Source: Ga0077527 sp021300125 (GTDB lineage: Bacteria; Pseudomonadota; Gammaproteobacteria; Burkholderiales; SG8-41). Taken from it: a stretch of DNA of 22,535 nucleotides. Below are positions 1-7,606 of the stretch, in pieces. The DNA is taken from positions 1-22,535 of the forward strand of contig JBKDUF010000094.1 in the NCBI GenBank assembly GCA_046339595.1, in the 5' to 3' direction. Positions within the stretch are counted from its first letter, which is position 1, and the number at the start of each line of letters is the position of its first letter. The translations under genes were made by a program, and so were the position numbers. Under the pieces are notes generated by a model that saw only the letters and a program-made list of their open reading frames with translations, had not been told where the DNA came from and did not search any database.

Positions 1-966
1 AACCGCGCCTGCAGAGAGGATCGCGCACGGCGCGCCGCAACGCTGCTGCGGGCGATGAACACACCGTCGATCGAAGGGTATGCCGAGCTGCTGGCCGAGG
101 CGGGTGCATCGGATTTACTTCGCCGGCAGGGCATGCTGCATGTCTATCGCCAAGAGGCTTCATTCAAGGGCAGCGCTTTCGGCCGGGAACTCCGCCGTGA
201 CAACGGCTGCGAATTCGAGATCGTCGATGCCGATCGCATCCGTGCGCTGGCGCCCGGACTCTCGCCTGAGTACCGCTATGGATTTTTCCTGCCGGACAAC
301 GCCCATCTTGCAGGGCCCGGCAATGTGGTCAAGGCGCTGGCGGCGCATCTGCAGCGCCTGGGTGGCGTGATCGAGCAGGCCGAAGTGACGGCCATCCGTG
401 GTGCCGGTGAGGGTGTCGTGCTGGACATCGGCGGCCGCATGCGGCAGGCCGATATCGCGGTGCTGGCTGCGGGTCATGCCTCGGGCCGCTTCGCCGCGCA
501 GGTCGGCATCCATGTGCCGCTGGCGCCCGAGCGCGGTTACCATATCCAGATTCCGGGCGCCGAGCCGGGGTTGCATTGCCCGGTCACGGACGGTGAGGGG
601 CGGTTTGTGGCAACGCCGATGGCGGGCGGGCTGCGTTTTGCGGGGACTTCCGAATTCCAGGCGGCCGGTGCGCCGCCGAACTGGCACCGTGCGGAGGTGC
701 TGGCCCGGCAGGCCAGGCGCATGTTTCCGCAACTGGAAGTGAAGGACTACAGCCGTTGGATGGGTGTAAGGCCTTCAACGCCGGATTCAGCGCCGGTGAT
801 CGGCCGTTCGCCGCGGCATCCGGGGGTGCTGTTCGCCTTTGGCCACGGCCACTGGGGCCTGATGGCGGCCCCGGCGACTGGTCGAATCATCATTGACCTG
901 GTGGCGGGGCGCACACCGAAGATTGATCCCGCGCCGTTCAGCGCGGAGCGTTTTCGCTGGTTCTGA
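1..966 (+). CDS. FAD-dependent oxidoreductase, DAO/DadA family, 5' truncated
   Basis: This is probably a flavoenzyme that oxidises an amino acid or other secondary amine. The C-terminal part matches the DAO (D-amino-acid oxidase/dehydrogenase) fold: a WMGVRPSTPDSAPVIG segment followed by FAFGHGHWGLMAAPATG, the usual FAD-contacting end of DadA-like and glycine-oxidase-like proteins. The reading frame is open from the first base of the window, with no stop upstream of the ATG at 55. The N-terminal GxGxxG dinucleotide-binding motif is absent, so the true start lies outside the window and the ATG at 55 is almost certainly internal. The stop is 9 bases from the end of the convergent Bug receptor gene, with no terminator visible between them. 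The substrate cannot be inferred. Confidence 0.85.
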   Translation, partial: NRACREDRARRAATLLRAMNTPSIEGYAELLAEAGASDLLRRQGMLHVYRQEASFKGSAFGRELRRDNGCEFEIVDADRIRALAPGLSPEYRYGFFLPDNAHLAGPGNVVKALAAHLQRLGGVIEQAEVTAIRGAGEGVVLDIGGRMRQADIAVLAAGHASGRFAAQVGIHVPLAPERGYHIQIPGAEPGLHCPVTDGEGRFVATPMAGGLRFAGTSEFQAAGAPPNWHRAEVLARQARRMFPQLEVKDYSRWMGVRPSTPDSAPVIGRSPRHPGVLFAFGHGHWGLMAAPATGRIIIDLVAGRTPKIDPAPFSAERFRWF

Positions 967-975
967 ACTGGACCG

Positions 976-1941
976 TCATTTCACTTCGATGTTGGCCTGC
1001 TTGACGATCTTCGCCCAGCGCGCCAGTTCGGCTTTCTGAAAGGCATCGAAGTCGGCGCTGCTGTTGGCGATCGGCTCGCCGCCCATGTCGAGGATGCGTT
1101 GGCGCACATCGGGCAGGTTGACGATGCGCACGATTTCACTGTTCAGCCGCGACACCACGGCGGCTGGGGTTTTGGCCGGCGCCCAGAAGCCGTACCAGGA
1201 GCCGGTGGTCATGTCCCTGAAGCCGGTTTCGACGAAAGTCGGCACTTCAGGCCATTGCGGCAGGCGTTTTTCCGAGGTGATGCCCAGCGTGCGCAGCCGG
1301 CCGGCCTTGATGAATTCGCCAACGGCCGAGGGGCTGTTGAACATGAACTGGATCTGGCCGGTGATGACGTCGGTGATCGCCTGGCCCTGGCCCTTGTAAG
1401 GCACATGCGTCATCCTGGTGCCGGTCACCGACTTCAGCAGTTCTGCGGTGAGGTGGGTGGACGAGCCGGAGCCGGAGGAGCCGAAGGCGAGTTCGTTCGG
1501 GCGCGCCTTTGCCAGGGCGATAAAACCCTTGATGTTCTTGACCGGCAGCGCGGGGGTTACTACCAGCATCAGGGGCGAGGATGAGGCGACCGTGATCGGC
1601 GCGAAATCGCGAACCGGGTCGTAGGCCATCTTGCTGAACAGGCTGGGCACGATGACATGGATTGAAGAGTTGGCGAGTAGCGTGTTGCCGTCCGGCGTGC
1701 TTTTCGCCACCTGTTCCGCGCCGATCATGCCGCTGGCCCCGGCGCGGTTCTCCACGATCACCGGCTGTCCCAGCGATTCGCCAAGTTTCTGCGCCACGAT
1801 GCGTGCGGTGATGTCTACCGGTCCGCCGGGCGCGAACGGCGCCATGATGCGGATCGGGCGCGAGGGAAAGTTCTGTGCTGACACCGGTACGGCCATGAGG
1901 CCGGCGAGAACCAGCAGGAGGGGCGTGAGAACGATGCGCAT
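976..1941 (-). CDS. Bug-family tripartite tricarboxylate transporter substrate-binding protein
   Basis: This is a periplasmic solute receptor of the TctC/Bug family, which captures small carboxylates for TTT transporters or acts as a sensor. Its 321 residues are a usual length. Residues 1-22 form a Sec signal peptide (MRIVLTPLLLVLAGLMAVPVSA) with cleavage expected before QNFPSRPI. Family hallmarks follow: APFAPGGPVDITARI, the ENRAGASGMIG stretch near residue 65, and STPDGNTLLA. No TctA or TctB membrane components are nearby, which is common for Bug genes in Burkholderiales. The gene is transcribed away from the racemase/SDR genes, across a 139-base region with mirrored -10 elements. The ligand is unknown; the neighbours hint at an amino-acid-like or dicarboxylate compound. 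Confidence 0.93.
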   Translation of the reverse strand: MRIVLTPLLLVLAGLMAVPVSAQNFPSRPIRIMAPFAPGGPVDITARIVAQKLGESLGQPVIVENRAGASGMIGAEQVAKSTPDGNTLLANSSIHVIVPSLFSKMAYDPVRDFAPITVASSSPLMLVVTPALPVKNIKGFIALAKARPNELAFGSSGSGSSTHLTAELLKSVTGTRMTHVPYKGQGQAITDVITGQIQFMFNSPSAVGEFIKAGRLRTLGITSEKRLPQWPEVPTFVETGFRDMTTGSWYGFWAPAKTPAAVVSRLNSEIVRIVNLPDVRQRILDMGGEPIANSSADFDAFQKAELARWAKIVKQANIEVK

Positions 1942-1995
1942 CGTATGCTCCGTTTCGGATCGGATTGCGGAATCCCCGCAGGGCAGGGCTCTGAA

Positions 1996-2044
1996 CGATT
2001 ATAGACAGAACGCCCGCCGGAATTCGCGTTCGCTCTTATAATCG
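1996..2044. promoter_or_regulatory. Divergent promoter region with mirrored -10 hexamers
   Basis: The gap between the Bug gene and the racemase gene holds a perfect TATAAT at 2037-2042 for the plus strand and another TATAAT on the minus strand at 2003-1998. Each lies in an 8-base arm, CGATTATA at 1996-2003 and TATAATCG at 2037-2044, which are exact reverse complements. The two -35 regions would fall around 2014-2026 between the arms, and neither resembles TTGACA. The two promoters would overlap back to back and probably depend on an activator. This is an inference from sequence only. The racemase gene also has a strong ribosome binding site (GGAGG, about 2068-2072). Confidence 0.5.
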
Positions 2045-2080
2045 CTTGCATTCAAGTTTTCGATTCTGGAGGCGCTAACC

Positions 2081-2839
2081 ATGGCAAGAACGGGCTGGGG
2101 CGGTAAAACGGTGTACGGTGCGCGCGTCGGCATTCTGATGCTGGACACGAAATGGCCGCGGCCGCCGGGTGACACCGGCAATGCCTACACCTGGCCTTTC
2201 CCGGTGCTTTACAAGGTGGTGCCGGGAGCCAGCGCGCGCGTGGTCATTCACGAAAAAGGCAAGGGGCTCGGGCCCGCTTTCCTCAAGGCCGCCGAGGAGC
2301 TGGTAAAAGAGGGTGCCGACGGCATCACTACCACCGGCGGTTTCCTGGCCATTTTCCAGAGGGACCTGGCTGCTCACGTCAACGTGCCGGTGGCCAGTTC
2401 CTCTTTGTTCCAGATTCCGCTGGTGCAGCGCCTGTTGCCTCCGGGAAAACGCGTTGGCGTGCTGTCAGTGCACGGGGACCGCATTACCCCCGAGCACTGG
2501 GATGCTGTCGGGGCGCCGCACGACACGCCAGTGATGGGCACCGAAAACGGCCGTGAATTTACCCGTGTCATGCTCGGCGACACCATTGACATGGACTATG
2601 AAATGGCGGAGCAGGACATCATGGAGGCCGGCGACGAGCTGCTACGCCGCCATCCCGATGTCGGTGCCATTGTCTGCGAGAATCACAACATGGCGCCCTA
2701 TGCCGCAGCACTCAACGCGCGGCTTCGCATTCCCATCTTCACTGTCTACACCTTCGTCACCTGGTTTCACGCCGGCCTGCAGCCGCGCGATTTTGGTTTC
2801 CCGGGCTCGGCGCCGCATCAGCACTGGCGCGAGCGCTGA
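2081..2839 (+). CDS. Aspartate/glutamate racemase superfamily protein
   Basis: This 252-residue protein has the family layout: the GILMLDTKWPRPPGDTGNAYTWPFPV opening segment (residues 17-42), the first active-site strand around residues 82-90, and the second around 195-205 (GAIVCENHNM). Relatives racemise or isomerise acidic amino acids, hydantoins or maleate using two opposed cysteines. The second cysteine is present (C199), but the first position reads ITTTGGF (residues 82-88), with Gly86 where I recall relatives having Cys. Ordinary two-base racemisation is therefore doubtful. It may be a one-cysteine lyase or isomerase, or it may have lost activity. The start ATG follows a GGAGG ribosome binding site. 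The stop lies 3 bases before the SDR gene, so the two are co-transcribed. Confidence 0.85.
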   Translation: MARTGWGGKTVYGARVGILMLDTKWPRPPGDTGNAYTWPFPVLYKVVPGASARVVIHEKGKGLGPAFLKAAEELVKEGADGITTTGGFLAIFQRDLAAHVNVPVASSSLFQIPLVQRLLPPGKRVGVLSVHGDRITPEHWDAVGAPHDTPVMGTENGREFTRVMLGDTIDMDYEMAEQDIMEAGDELLRRHPDVGAIVCENHNMAPYAAALNARLRIPIFTVYTFVTWFHAGLQPRDFGFPGSAPHQHWRER

Positions 2840-2842
2840 GCG

Positions 2843-3616
2843 ATGCAGCTCGGCCTGCGCGGCCGCGTCGCCGCGATCACCGGCGGTAGTGAGGGCATTG
2901 GTCGCGCCACCGCGCTGCGTTTTGTGTGCGAAGATGTGAAGCTTGCGCTGTGCGCGCGCCGTGCCGATGTGCTCCAGGTTTTTGCCGCCGAGCTGCGCGC
3001 GCTGGGAGGCGAGGTGCTTGCCGTTCCGGCGGACGCCTCGAAACCTGGCGAGATGGAGCGTTTCATCGCCGAAACGGTGCAGCACTATGGCCGTATCGAC
3101 ATCCTGGTCAACAATGCCGGCAGCACTGCGCAGGGCCCGTTCGAAAAGGCTGATGACGCGGTGTGGGAATACGACCTGAGCCTCAAACTCATGGCCCAAG
3201 TGCGGGCCGCGCGGGCGGCGATTCCGCACATGCGCCGCCAGGGTGACGGCCGCATCGTCAACATCAGCATGGCCGGCGCCAAGAATCCGCATGCCGCCTC
3301 CTTCCCGACCAGCGTCAGCCGTGCCGCCGGACTGGCCTTCACAAAGGCGCTGTCGAGGGAAGTCGCCAGCGACAACATCCGCGTCAACGTCATCGGCCTC
3401 GGCTGGATCAAGTCGCGGCAGCAACAGCGTCGTGCTGAAATCGCCGGCATCTCAATCGAGGAGCATTACGCCAAACTTGCACCGAACGTACCGCTGGGCC
3501 GTCTGGGTGATCCCGACGAGGTGGCTGCGGTGATCGTGTTCCTCGCATCGGATGCTGCGAGCTATGTGACCGGCAGTTGTATCAATGTGGACGGCGGGCA
3601 CTGTGGCGTGCTGTAG
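2843..3616 (+). CDS. SDR-family protein with atypical active site
   Basis: This is a Rossmann-fold short-chain dehydrogenase/reductase family member of classical length (257 residues). The cofactor motif TGGSEGIG is at residues 13-20, the NNAG motif at 90-93, the catalytic-serine-equivalent Ser142 lies in VNIS, and the C-terminal segment YVTGSCINVDGG is intact. The usual YxxxK pair is missing: the aligned positions read TSVSR, with Thr156 for Tyr and Arg160 for Lys. Nucleotide binding is therefore likely, but normal carbonyl reduction is doubtful. The SFPTSVSRAAG segment reads as a coherent motif rather than random decay, suggesting a distinct SDR subgroup. The gene is co-transcribed with the racemase-family gene and overlaps the start of the TPR gene. 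Confidence 0.88.
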   Translation: MQLGLRGRVAAITGGSEGIGRATALRFVCEDVKLALCARRADVLQVFAAELRALGGEVLAVPADASKPGEMERFIAETVQHYGRIDILVNNAGSTAQGPFEKADDAVWEYDLSLKLMAQVRAARAAIPHMRRQGDGRIVNISMAGAKNPHAASFPTSVSRAAGLAFTKALSREVASDNIRVNVIGLGWIKSRQQQRRAEIAGISIEEHYAKLAPNVPLGRLGDPDEVAAVIVFLASDAASYVTGSCINVDGGHCGVL

Positions 3617-4283
3617 AACCGCCCTCGGCGTACTGCTGCTGTCGCTGGCAGCCTGCACGCCGCAGCAGATGCTGCTGTCCGCGCTGGTGCCTGACGGCAC
3701 GGCCTCGGTCCTGCTAGGCAACCTGCGGGGTATCGCCGACGCCAACCGCTGGCAGGTCGCGGAGCTTGAGCAGAGTGGTGACTGGCCGGCACTCGCCGCG
3801 TTTGCCGAGCGCAATATCAGTCGCGACCCCTTCAGCGCGGAGTGGCGGCTGGTTGCGGGCTATGCCGCCAGCCGCCTTGGCGATCACCGCGCCGCGGCTG
3901 GCCATTACGGCGAGATGCTGCGGCTTGCCCCAGATGATCCAGCCGGCTATCGGCTGCTTGCGGGGGCCCAGCATGCCAGTGGCGATCCGCGCCGCGCCAT
4001 GCGCACCCTGGAGCAGGGCCTGCTGGTTGGCGGCGAGTCGGCGTTGACCCTGGCCCTGCTGGGTGATGTTCGCGCCGATGCGGGTGAACTGGAAGCGGCT
4101 CGCTCGGCCTATCGCCGTGCGCTGACCCTGTCGCCGCGGCTGGAACCGGCCTGGTGGGGCGAGGGGCGGCTGGCCTTGCGGATGGGCCGTCTTGACGAGG
4201 CCAGGCGCGCTGCCGCGCTGCTCAGGGACATGAACTCTCCCCGGGGGGAGGAGTTGGAACGCTTGATTGCGGGCTCGCGCTGA
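3585..4283 (+). CDS. Tetratricopeptide-repeat lipoprotein, putative
   Basis: This 232-residue protein has no family I can name. The N-terminus has a hydrophobic stretch ending in LAAC (Cys24), a lipobox, so it is probably a lipoprotein. After a linker there are about four TPR-like helical pairs between residues 65 and 222, visible as repeated units of the type GYAASRLGDHRAAAGHYGEMLRLAP and LGDVRADAGELEAARSAYRRALTLSP. TPR proteins act as protein-docking platforms. Two starts are possible: ATG at 3585, overlapping the SDR gene by 32 bases, or GTG at 3603, overlapping by 14 bases with a GGCGGG upstream and an Arg closer to the N-terminus. The second gives a more typical lipoprotein signal. The gene ends 4 bases from the convergent EAL gene. 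Confidence 0.75.
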   Translation: MWTAGTVACCRTALGVLLLSLAACTPQQMLLSALVPDGTASVLLGNLRGIADANRWQVAELEQSGDWPALAAFAERNISRDPFSAEWRLVAGYAASRLGDHRAAAGHYGEMLRLAPDDPAGYRLLAGAQHASGDPRRAMRTLEQGLLVGGESALTLALLGDVRADAGELEAARSAYRRALTLSPRLEPAWWGEGRLALRMGRLDEARRAAALLRDMNSPRGEELERLIAGSR

Positions 4284-4294
4284 GGAATCAGCGC
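4277..4294. terminator. Hairpin joining two convergent stop codons
   Basis: GCGCTGA (4277-4283) pairs perfectly with TCAGCGC (4288-4294) around a GGAA loop. The 7-base-pair stem carries the TGA stop of the TPR gene in its left arm and the TGA stop of the minus-strand EAL gene in its right arm. On the plus strand the loop fits the stable GNRA tetraloop pattern; the minus-strand loop reads TTCC. There is no T-run on either side, so it is not a classic intrinsic terminator. It may act as a shared transcript-end or stabilising hairpin. Confidence 0.4.
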
Positions 4295-5541
4295 AGGAGG
4301 CTTTGCGGCTGCCAGTTTTTGGCCCAGTGCAAAAAATCCGCCGCCGGCATCGGCTGGGCAATGAAATAGCCTTGAGCGATGAGGCAGCCGACGCGCTGCA
4401 ATTCCTCCCACTCCCCCCGTGTTTCCACGCCCTCGGCCACTGATTTCAGGCCAAGCCGCCGCGCCAGATCGTTGCTGGATTCCAGGATGATCTTGCGCTG
4501 TGCATGTTCCGGCGCTCCACTGACGAATGAGCGGTCGATCTTGAGTTCGGTGAATGGAATGCGCGACAGCTGCTGCATCGACGAATAGCCGGTTCCGAAG
4601 TCGTCGATCGACAGTCCGAAACCTTTCATGCGCAGGCGGGTCAGGTTTTCCAGCGCGGGCCCCACCTCGGTCATCGCCGCGGATTCGGTAATCTCAAGCA
4701 CCATTTTCCGGGGGTCCAGGTGCTGTCGTGAAACCAGTGAGGTGATCCGTCCGGCCAGTGAGGGATCGGACAGGGAGGCCTGGGACAGGTTGACCGATAC
4801 CGTGATGTCGATGCCCTGCTGCTGCCACGCCGAGCATGCCATTGCGGACTGGCGCAGCATGCTCCAGGTCAGGCGGTCGATCAGTCCAAGTTGTTCAATC
4901 AGGCCCATGAAAGAGGCGGGCAACCGCATACCCAAATCCGGGTGTTTCAGCCGGGCCAGGGCCTCGGCGCCGACCAGTGCGCCAGTGGACAGCGAAACCT
5001 TGGGCTGGAAAAACGCGACGATGCGGTCATCCTCAAGCGCAGCCACTACCTCGCTTTCGTTGAGGGTGCAAACCGACGCCCTGGTCCCGCCGCGCATGCC
5101 GCTGTCCCGCTCCATGATCAGCGAGGCCAGCTTGTCCGGGGTGGCGGGTTTCTCGATGGTGCCCAGCAGCCGGATGCCATAGGCGCGTGCCATGGTTTCC
5201 ACCGATGACAGAAGCCCGGGGTCGAGCGCGCTGGTGACGATCAGCGCCGGTTGCTCGGCGCCATCGCCGAGGTGGCGGATGAATGCCATGCCGTCCATGT
5301 TCGGCATGTCCAGGTCGCAGATCACGATATCCACACTCGGTTTGGCGCCGCGCAGTATCTGCAGCGCTTCGCGGCCTTCCTCGGCCTCGTCAATCATTTC
5401 CGCGCCGATGGTGCGCAATGCCCCTGCCAGCATCTGGCGCTGCAGCGGATGGTCTTCGACTACGAGAAAACGTAGCCCCCGGGTGTTGCACTGCGGCGAC
5501 GCGGCGCTTGCCTGCGGATGATCGGCAGCCAGGGTTTTCAT
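4288..5541 (-). CDS. Receiver-EAL response regulator, c-di-GMP phosphodiesterase (RocR-like)
   Basis: This 417-residue protein has an N-terminal receiver domain (about residues 22-145) with acidic pocket E29/D30 and phospho-acceptor D76 in CDLDMPNMDG, then an EAL domain (about 165-410). The catalytic set is complete: E193 of the EAL motif, N251, E283, D313/D314 in DDFGTGYSS, K334, E370 and Q390. All of these sit 18 residues after the RocR residues I remember (E175, N233, E265, D295/D296, K316, E352, Q372), so hydrolysis of c-di-GMP to pGpG is expected, controlled by phosphorylation. It is the last gene of the signalling operon. Its ATG overlaps the stop of the preceding receiver gene (ATGA) behind a GGAGG site, indicating translational coupling. 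Confidence 0.92.
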   Translation of the reverse strand: MKTLAADHPQASAASPQCNTRGLRFLVVEDHPLQRQMLAGALRTIGAEMIDEAEEGREALQILRGAKPSVDIVICDLDMPNMDGMAFIRHLGDGAEQPALIVTSALDPGLLSSVETMARAYGIRLLGTIEKPATPDKLASLIMERDSGMRGGTRASVCTLNESEVVAALEDDRIVAFFQPKVSLSTGALVGAEALARLKHPDLGMRLPASFMGLIEQLGLIDRLTWSMLRQSAMACSAWQQQGIDITVSVNLSQASLSDPSLAGRITSLVSRQHLDPRKMVLEITESAAMTEVGPALENLTRLRMKGFGLSIDDFGTGYSSMQQLSRIPFTELKIDRSFVSGAPEHAQRKIILESSNDLARRLGLKSVAEGVETRGEWEELQRVGCLIAQGYFIAQPMPAADFLHWAKNWQPQSLLR

Positions 5542-5900
5542 GCCGCCTCCAGGGCGTCGAGCAAGGATTGCCGGGAGATCGGCTTGACCAGTATGCCGTG
5601 AAAGCCGGCGTTCATGATGTCGTCGCGGTTTTCTTCCATCGCATGTGCTGTGTAGGCGATGACCCTGAGGTGCCGCAGCCGGCCGTCAGCCCGAATGCGG
5701 CGGCAGACATCCTCGCCCGACATGCCAGGCATGCTGATGTCGAGCAATACCGCGTCGTAGTTTGCACTGCCAAGCCTGGTCAAGGCATCTTCACCGTTTG
5801 CGGCCTCGTCGGTGATCCATCCGGCATCGCCCAGTATCACCGCAGGCAGACGGCGGTTGATCGGGTGATCATCGACGATCAGGATGCGCCGGCTGTTCAC
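5538..5900 (-). CDS. Stand-alone receiver domain protein
   Basis: This 120-residue single-domain response regulator has an acidic pair at D10/D11 (ILIVDDHPINRR), phospho-acceptor D54 in LLDISMPGMSG, T84 and the conserved Lys106 in LVKP. It has no output domain, so it probably acts as a phosphate shuttle or sink, like CheY- or Spo0F-type receivers. I place the start at GTG (5900-5898) because its GTGA overlaps the TGA of the upstream kinase and an AAGG precedes it. The open frame extends further upstream to 6239, but that part only reads out the kinase gene in another frame. Its stop overlaps the start of the EAL gene. It resembles the receiver of a hybrid kinase split off as its own gene. Confidence 0.85.
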   Translation of the reverse strand: MNSRRILIVDDHPINRRLPAVILGDAGWITDEAANGEDALTRLGSANYDAVLLDISMPGMSGEDVCRRIRADGRLRHLRVIAYTAHAMEENRDDIMNAGFHGILVKPISRQSLLDALEAA

Positions 5901-7606
5901 GACGACCTTGCCGGCAGGGTGAAATGGAAAGTGCAGCCTGCACCTGCGGCAGAAATTAGCCCGATGCTCCCGCCCATCATTTCGACCAGATCCTTTGCCA
6001 GTGCCAGGCCGAGACCGCTGCCCTCGTGGGTGCGGGTGTTGAAGGTGTCGAGCTGGCGGAAACGGTCGAACAGCAGCGGCTGAAGGTCCTCCGCGATGCC
6101 CGGACCGGTATCGCTGACCGCAAAGCGGATGAAGGAGCCATGGGTTTCCACGGCGATCTCGATTCCGCCACGGTCGGTGAATTTGATGGCGTTGTGGATC
6201 AGGTTGTTGAGCACCTGAGTCAGCTTGGTGGCATCGCATAACAGCTGATCCGGCAGTCCGGCCGAGAAGCGGGTCTGCATCGTTAGGCCTTTCTTTTCGG
6301 CGAAAGGCTGATGCAGTGTTGTGGTACTGCTGACAAGGCCCTTCAGGGACTCCGGCCTGAGCTTGAGCTCCATCTTCCCGGCTTCGATCTTGGCGAGGTC
6401 AAGCGTGGCATTCACCAGAGAAAGCAGGTGGTTACCAGCCTGGTGGATGGTTTCGGCGAATTCGCGGTGTTCCCTGCGCTCGGCGTTGTCCATCAGGTAT
6501 TCAGCGAATCCGAGGATGCCGTTTAGCGGGGTGCGTAGTTCATGTGACATACGTGCAAGGAACTCCGACTTCATCCGGCTCGAAGACTGGGCCTCGCGCT
6601 CGCTACGGCGAAGGGAATCCTCGACGCGGGCCTGGTTGCGCAGCAGCACCAGCAGCGCGGCGGAGGCGAGCAGGATCAGGATGGTGATGGCGCCGCCCAT
6701 CATGTGCAGCACAGCAATCTGCTTGTTCGCCTCGTCGAATATTTCGGACTCGGCCATGCCAACCACTACCACCAGCGGGTACTCGCGCAGCTTGCGGTAA
6801 CTGTAGATACGGCGGATGCCGTCAACGCTGCTGGTTCCGATGTAGGTGCCCTGTTCGCTCCTGGACAGCTGCCGGAAAAGTTCAGTATTGCTGATGTCCT
6901 GACCGACCTCAGACGACATCGAGGAGTGGCGGGCGCGTACGATGCCGTCAGTGCCAACCAGGGTCACCACGCCTTGACCGCCGAATTCAATGGCCCTGTA
7001 GAACTGGGTGAAGTAGTTGGGGTCGAGGCTGGCGATTACCACGCCGCCAAAGCTGCCGTCCGGCTTGCTGATGCGACGGGTAAACTGGATCGACCATTTG
7101 CCGCCCGATCTGCCGAATACCGGCTTCGAGATGAACAACTTGTTGGTGTCTTCCGCCACATGTACCCTGAAATGCTCGAGGTCACTCACGTTTGAAGGCG
7201 GCAGCGGCCGGTTGAAGAGCTTGACCCAGCCGTCTTCGCCCACGACCACGATCAGTTTGTAGAACTGGTCGAGGAATACCCCGTCTTCGCTGTACTTGCG
7301 CAGGTCCAGCCTGGCACCCTTGGTTTCGTACTCGCGCTTGACGAACATGGCTGTCTGGTCGAGCACGCGCGCGGTGCGTTCGGTATGCTCGCCAAAGGCG
7401 CGCGCATAATTGAAGAGGCTGTTCTTCGCCGCCTGCAGTGACTGCTGGAGCTCGATCTCTGCGTAGTAATGAAGGCCGACCCAGAGGCTCAGGATCAGGA
7501 ATGCGGCAATACCCACCACGGAGTATTCATGATGGTGGAACGCGACTGAGGTGTGGGCGGCGGCCTGTGCCGCAGCTTCCTGAGCAGCGAGAGCCTGGGT
7601 GCTCAT
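5897..7606 (-). CDS. Membrane sensor histidine kinase with periplasmic Cache-like sensor
   Basis: This 569-residue kinase has a transmembrane helix near residues 29-48, a periplasmic region of about 250 residues, and a second helix near 302-323. The periplasmic part looks like a double Cache (dCache) sensor: YKLIVVVGEDGWVKLFNR, GGVVIASLDPNYF and GTDGIVRARHSS are typical strands. The cytoplasmic part has HisKA with phospho-accepting H355 in ARMSHELRTPLNG, then a HATPase with N-box LIHNAIKF (N472), SDTGPGIA and GSGLGLALAKDL. It has no attached receiver, but the next gene encodes one, overlapping by 4 bases. Its own start overlaps the upstream LuxR-type regulator. The ligand cannot be told; dCache sensors often bind amino acids or carboxylates. 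A His-rich stretch (HHHE, residues 24-27) precedes the first helix. Confidence 0.9.
   Translation of the reverse strand: MSTQALAAQEAAAQAAAHTSVAFHHHEYSVVGIAAFLILSLWVGLHYYAEIELQQSLQAAKNSLFNYARAFGEHTERTARVLDQTAMFVKREYETKGARLDLRKYSEDGVFLDQFYKLIVVVGEDGWVKLFNRPLPPSNVSDLEHFRVHVAEDTNKLFISKPVFGRSGGKWSIQFTRRISKPDGSFGGVVIASLDPNYFTQFYRAIEFGGQGVVTLVGTDGIVRARHSSMSSEVGQDISNTELFRQLSRSEQGTYIGTSSVDGIRRIYSYRKLREYPLVVVVGMAESEIFDEANKQIAVLHMMGGAITILILLASAALLVLLRNQARVEDSLRRSEREAQSSSRMKSEFLARMSHELRTPLNGILGFAEYLMDNAERREHREFAETIHQAGNHLLSLVNATLDLAKIEAGKMELKLRPESLKGLVSSTTTLHQPFAEKKGLTMQTRFSAGLPDQLLCDATKLTQVLNNLIHNAIKFTDRGGIEIAVETHGSFIRFAVSDTGPGIAEDLQPLLFDRFRQLDTFNTRTHEGSGLGLALAKDLVEMMGGSIGLISAAGAGCTFHFTLPARSS

Noticed and set aside
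5901..6239. Upstream extension of the lone receiver gene
   Set aside because: The translation of this part only reads the histidine kinase in another frame. Receiver homology begins right at the GTG at 5900.
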